Source: Candidatus Krumholzibacteriia bacterium
GTDB lineage: Bacteria > Krumholzibacteriota > Krumholzibacteriia > LZORAL124-64-63
Length of the DNA stretch: 7,138 nucleotides
NCBI GenBank assembly: GCA_029935695.1
Contig: JAOZJV010000181.1
Coordinates: forward strand, 1-7,138
Direction: 5' to 3'
This document shows, in pieces, positions 6,326-7,138 of this stretch. Each line of letters starts with the position of its first letter. Within the stretch, counting starts at the first letter, position 1. A program made the translations under genes and the position numbers. The notes beneath the pieces are model-generated. The model did no database searches. It saw only the letters and a list, made by a program, of their open reading frames with translations, and was not told the DNA's origin.

Positions 6326-6977
6326 TTATCATGAAGAAACCCTGGTGGCACCGGTGCTTATGGTGCACTTCGCCCATAACGATTCCACCTGTTTCATTCA
6401 GCCATGGTCCGATACTTCCACTTTTGATGAAATCAGTGAAGCTCCCACGGATGTGGCTGATGGCATGATGCTGCGCACCTGTCTTCGCACCTATCCCATG
6501 CTGCGGTTCGATTTTTCTGCCTTGCCGGCCAATGCCTTCATCAACCGGGCCGTGTTGAGCGTGACCAATGACACCACTCGGAGTTTCGGCAATCTGCAAT
6601 CCATGGTGATTTCAGAGATTGACACCCGTTATGTGGGGACTCCCGGCGATACCATGCCTTTGCTTGATCTGGAGGGAGCGGTTTACCAGATCAGTGGAAT
6701 GGTCAACCTGGATCCAATCCTGAACCAGTATCTGGAATTCAATGTGACCACCGCCGTGCAGCGGGTGGTCAATGACGTCTACGAAGGAGAGCGGGCTTTC
6801 ATCATGACGGCGGGAGAGGATTTTTTCCCGTCCTATGATTTTGATTCTGTGGATCCTGATTTCTACTACACCCAGTTCAGCTTTTTCGGTAACAGTGATG
6901 CCGTGCCGGACAGTCTGCGTCCCAAGTTGAAAATTTCCTACACCCAGATGGACGTCATTGAAGAAGGTGGTGAGTGA
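6165..6977 (+). CDS. C-terminal part of the frameshifted DNRLRE-like lipoprotein
   Basis: The open frame starts formally at a TTG at 6165, but sensible sequence begins at about 6234 ('GLVVSEGDGSVQGFTGFASR'), exactly where the upstream frame fails. No ribosome site or signal peptide precedes it, so it is unlikely to be an independent gene. Joined after 'SWVDHP' it reads 'SWVDHPGLVVSEGDG', a natural strand-turn-strand. The rest is beta-rich with paired-strand phrases typical of DNRLRE-like modules: 'MLRFDFSALPANAFINRAVL', 'YLEFNVTTAVQRVVNDV', and a C-terminal 'RPKLKISYT', which matches the usual 'PkLxIxY' end of such domains. I recognise no catalytic motif. Its TGA shares one base with the ATG of the next gene (TGATG). 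The coding frame is strongly supported; the family assignment is weak. Confidence 0.72.
   Translation: MMILNTWKLLCRNPSSCPGWITQGLVVSEGDGSVQGFTGFASREMLHPASSLIDYHEETLVAPVLMVHFAHNDSTCFIQPWSDTSTFDEISEAPTDVADGMMLRTCLRTYPMLRFDFSALPANAFINRAVLSVTNDTTRSFGNLQSMVISEIDTRYVGTPGDTMPLLDLEGAVYQISGMVNLDPILNQYLEFNVTTAVQRVVNDVYEGERAFIMTAGEDFFPSYDFDSVDPDFYYTQFSFFGNSDAVPDSLRPKLKISYTQMDVIEEGGE
6230..6237 (+). other. Apparent +1 frameshift site within the lipoprotein gene
   Basis: Codons read CAC-CCA up to 6232 in the upstream frame. Skipping one G of the GGG run at 6233-6235 continues GGA-CTT-GTG in the downstream frame. The single extra G restores an uninterrupted protein of about 467 residues. No stop codon or strong slippery sequence of a known programmed +1 site lies here, so an insertion mutation or an assembly/sequencing error is more likely. 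Confidence 0.7.
6961..6970 (+). promoter_or_regulatory. Shine-Dalgarno region for the exported protein gene
   Basis: AAGAAGG (6961-6967) runs into GGTGG (6966-6970), placing purine-rich ribosome-binding sequence 6-9 bases before the ATG at 6977. It lies inside the last codons of the lipoprotein gene and supports the choice of this ATG. Confidence 0.45.
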
Positions 6978-7138
6978 TGCGGAAATTTACATTATCACTG
7001 CTGACTTTGATGATCTTCCTTTTGGTGGGGATGGTCCTGCCATCTGTGGCATCGGCTCAATCTCCTTTTGCCCTGACGAACATCGGCCAGCCCATCGATT
7101 CGGAAGATGCGCGCATGATGGGCCGCGGGGGCTGGGGC
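6977..7138 (+). CDS. Exported protein, possible outer-membrane beta-barrel (3' end outside window)
   Basis: Only the first 54 codons are present. They encode a classic Sec signal peptide: 'MRKF', a hydrophobic core 'LLTLMIFLLVGMVLPSV', then 'ASA' with cleavage expected after Ala27 (ASA/QS). The mature start 'FALTNIGQPIDSEDARMMGRGGWG' resembles the opening of PorV/FadL-like outer-membrane barrel proteins of the FCB group, which commonly begin with an 'IG...ARxMGxGG' phrase. This resemblance is from memory and the window ends before any barrel strands. The ATG shares one base with the lipoprotein stop and has a purine-rich ribosome site upstream. It is the fifth gene in the run after tonB-like, exbB, exbD and the lipoprotein, and so could be an outer-membrane partner of that motor. 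Confidence 0.7.
   Translation, partial: MRKFTLSLLTLMIFLLVGMVLPSVASAQSPFALTNIGQPIDSEDARMMGRGGWG

Overview
The window reads as a chromosomal segment from a Gram-negative (diderm) bacterium, probably an uncultured or deep-branching member of the Fibrobacterota-Chlorobi-Bacteroidota (FCB) group. The inference rests on three things: a large secreted FG-GAP/VCBS propeller protein ending in a 'PNPFNP ... GLYLLR ... K' sorting-type domain, an ExbB/ExbD/TonB energy-transducing motor, and a lipoprotein followed by an exported, outer-membrane-like protein. By eye the DNA is moderately GC-rich (about mid-50s %). I see no tRNA, rRNA, CRISPR array, IS element or integrase, and no region of clearly foreign composition. 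The phylum cannot be fixed from this sequence alone.

Layout. (1) Positions 2-2332, + strand: the 3' part of a large secreted repeat protein, cut by the window edge. It has ten clear and one decayed calcium-loop repeat with a period of about 49 residues, then an unrecognised beta-rich domain, then a C-terminal FlgD-Ig-like/type IX-style sorting domain. (2) Positions 2335-3267, - strand: murB (peptidoglycan precursor synthesis), tail-to-tail with gene 1 with only 2 bases between stop codons. Its best start is probably a TTG with a strong Shine-Dalgarno site. (3) Positions 3268-3473: a divergent control region with several inverted repeats and weak promoter candidates on both strands. (4) From 3474 to the window end, + strand: a tight run tonB-like, exbB, exbD, lipoprotein, exported OM-like protein. 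The last four genes overlap by 1-4 bases (ATGA or TGATG junctions), so they are very likely one transcript with coupled translation.

How the genes fit together. ExbB and ExbD would form an inner-membrane proton channel. The TonB-like protein would carry that energy across the periplasm to an outer-membrane partner. The downstream lipoprotein and exported protein are cotranscribed with the motor and are candidates for its partners or cargo pathway; this is inference from gene order.

The main irregularity is in the lipoprotein gene. Its reading frame breaks at about 6233, where one extra G in a GGG run would explain everything; dropping that base gives one continuous protein of about 467 residues. 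It is either a real inactivating mutation or an assembly/sequencing error. The most interesting candidate system is the five-gene motor + lipoprotein + exported protein operon, with its unusually acidic TonB spacer.
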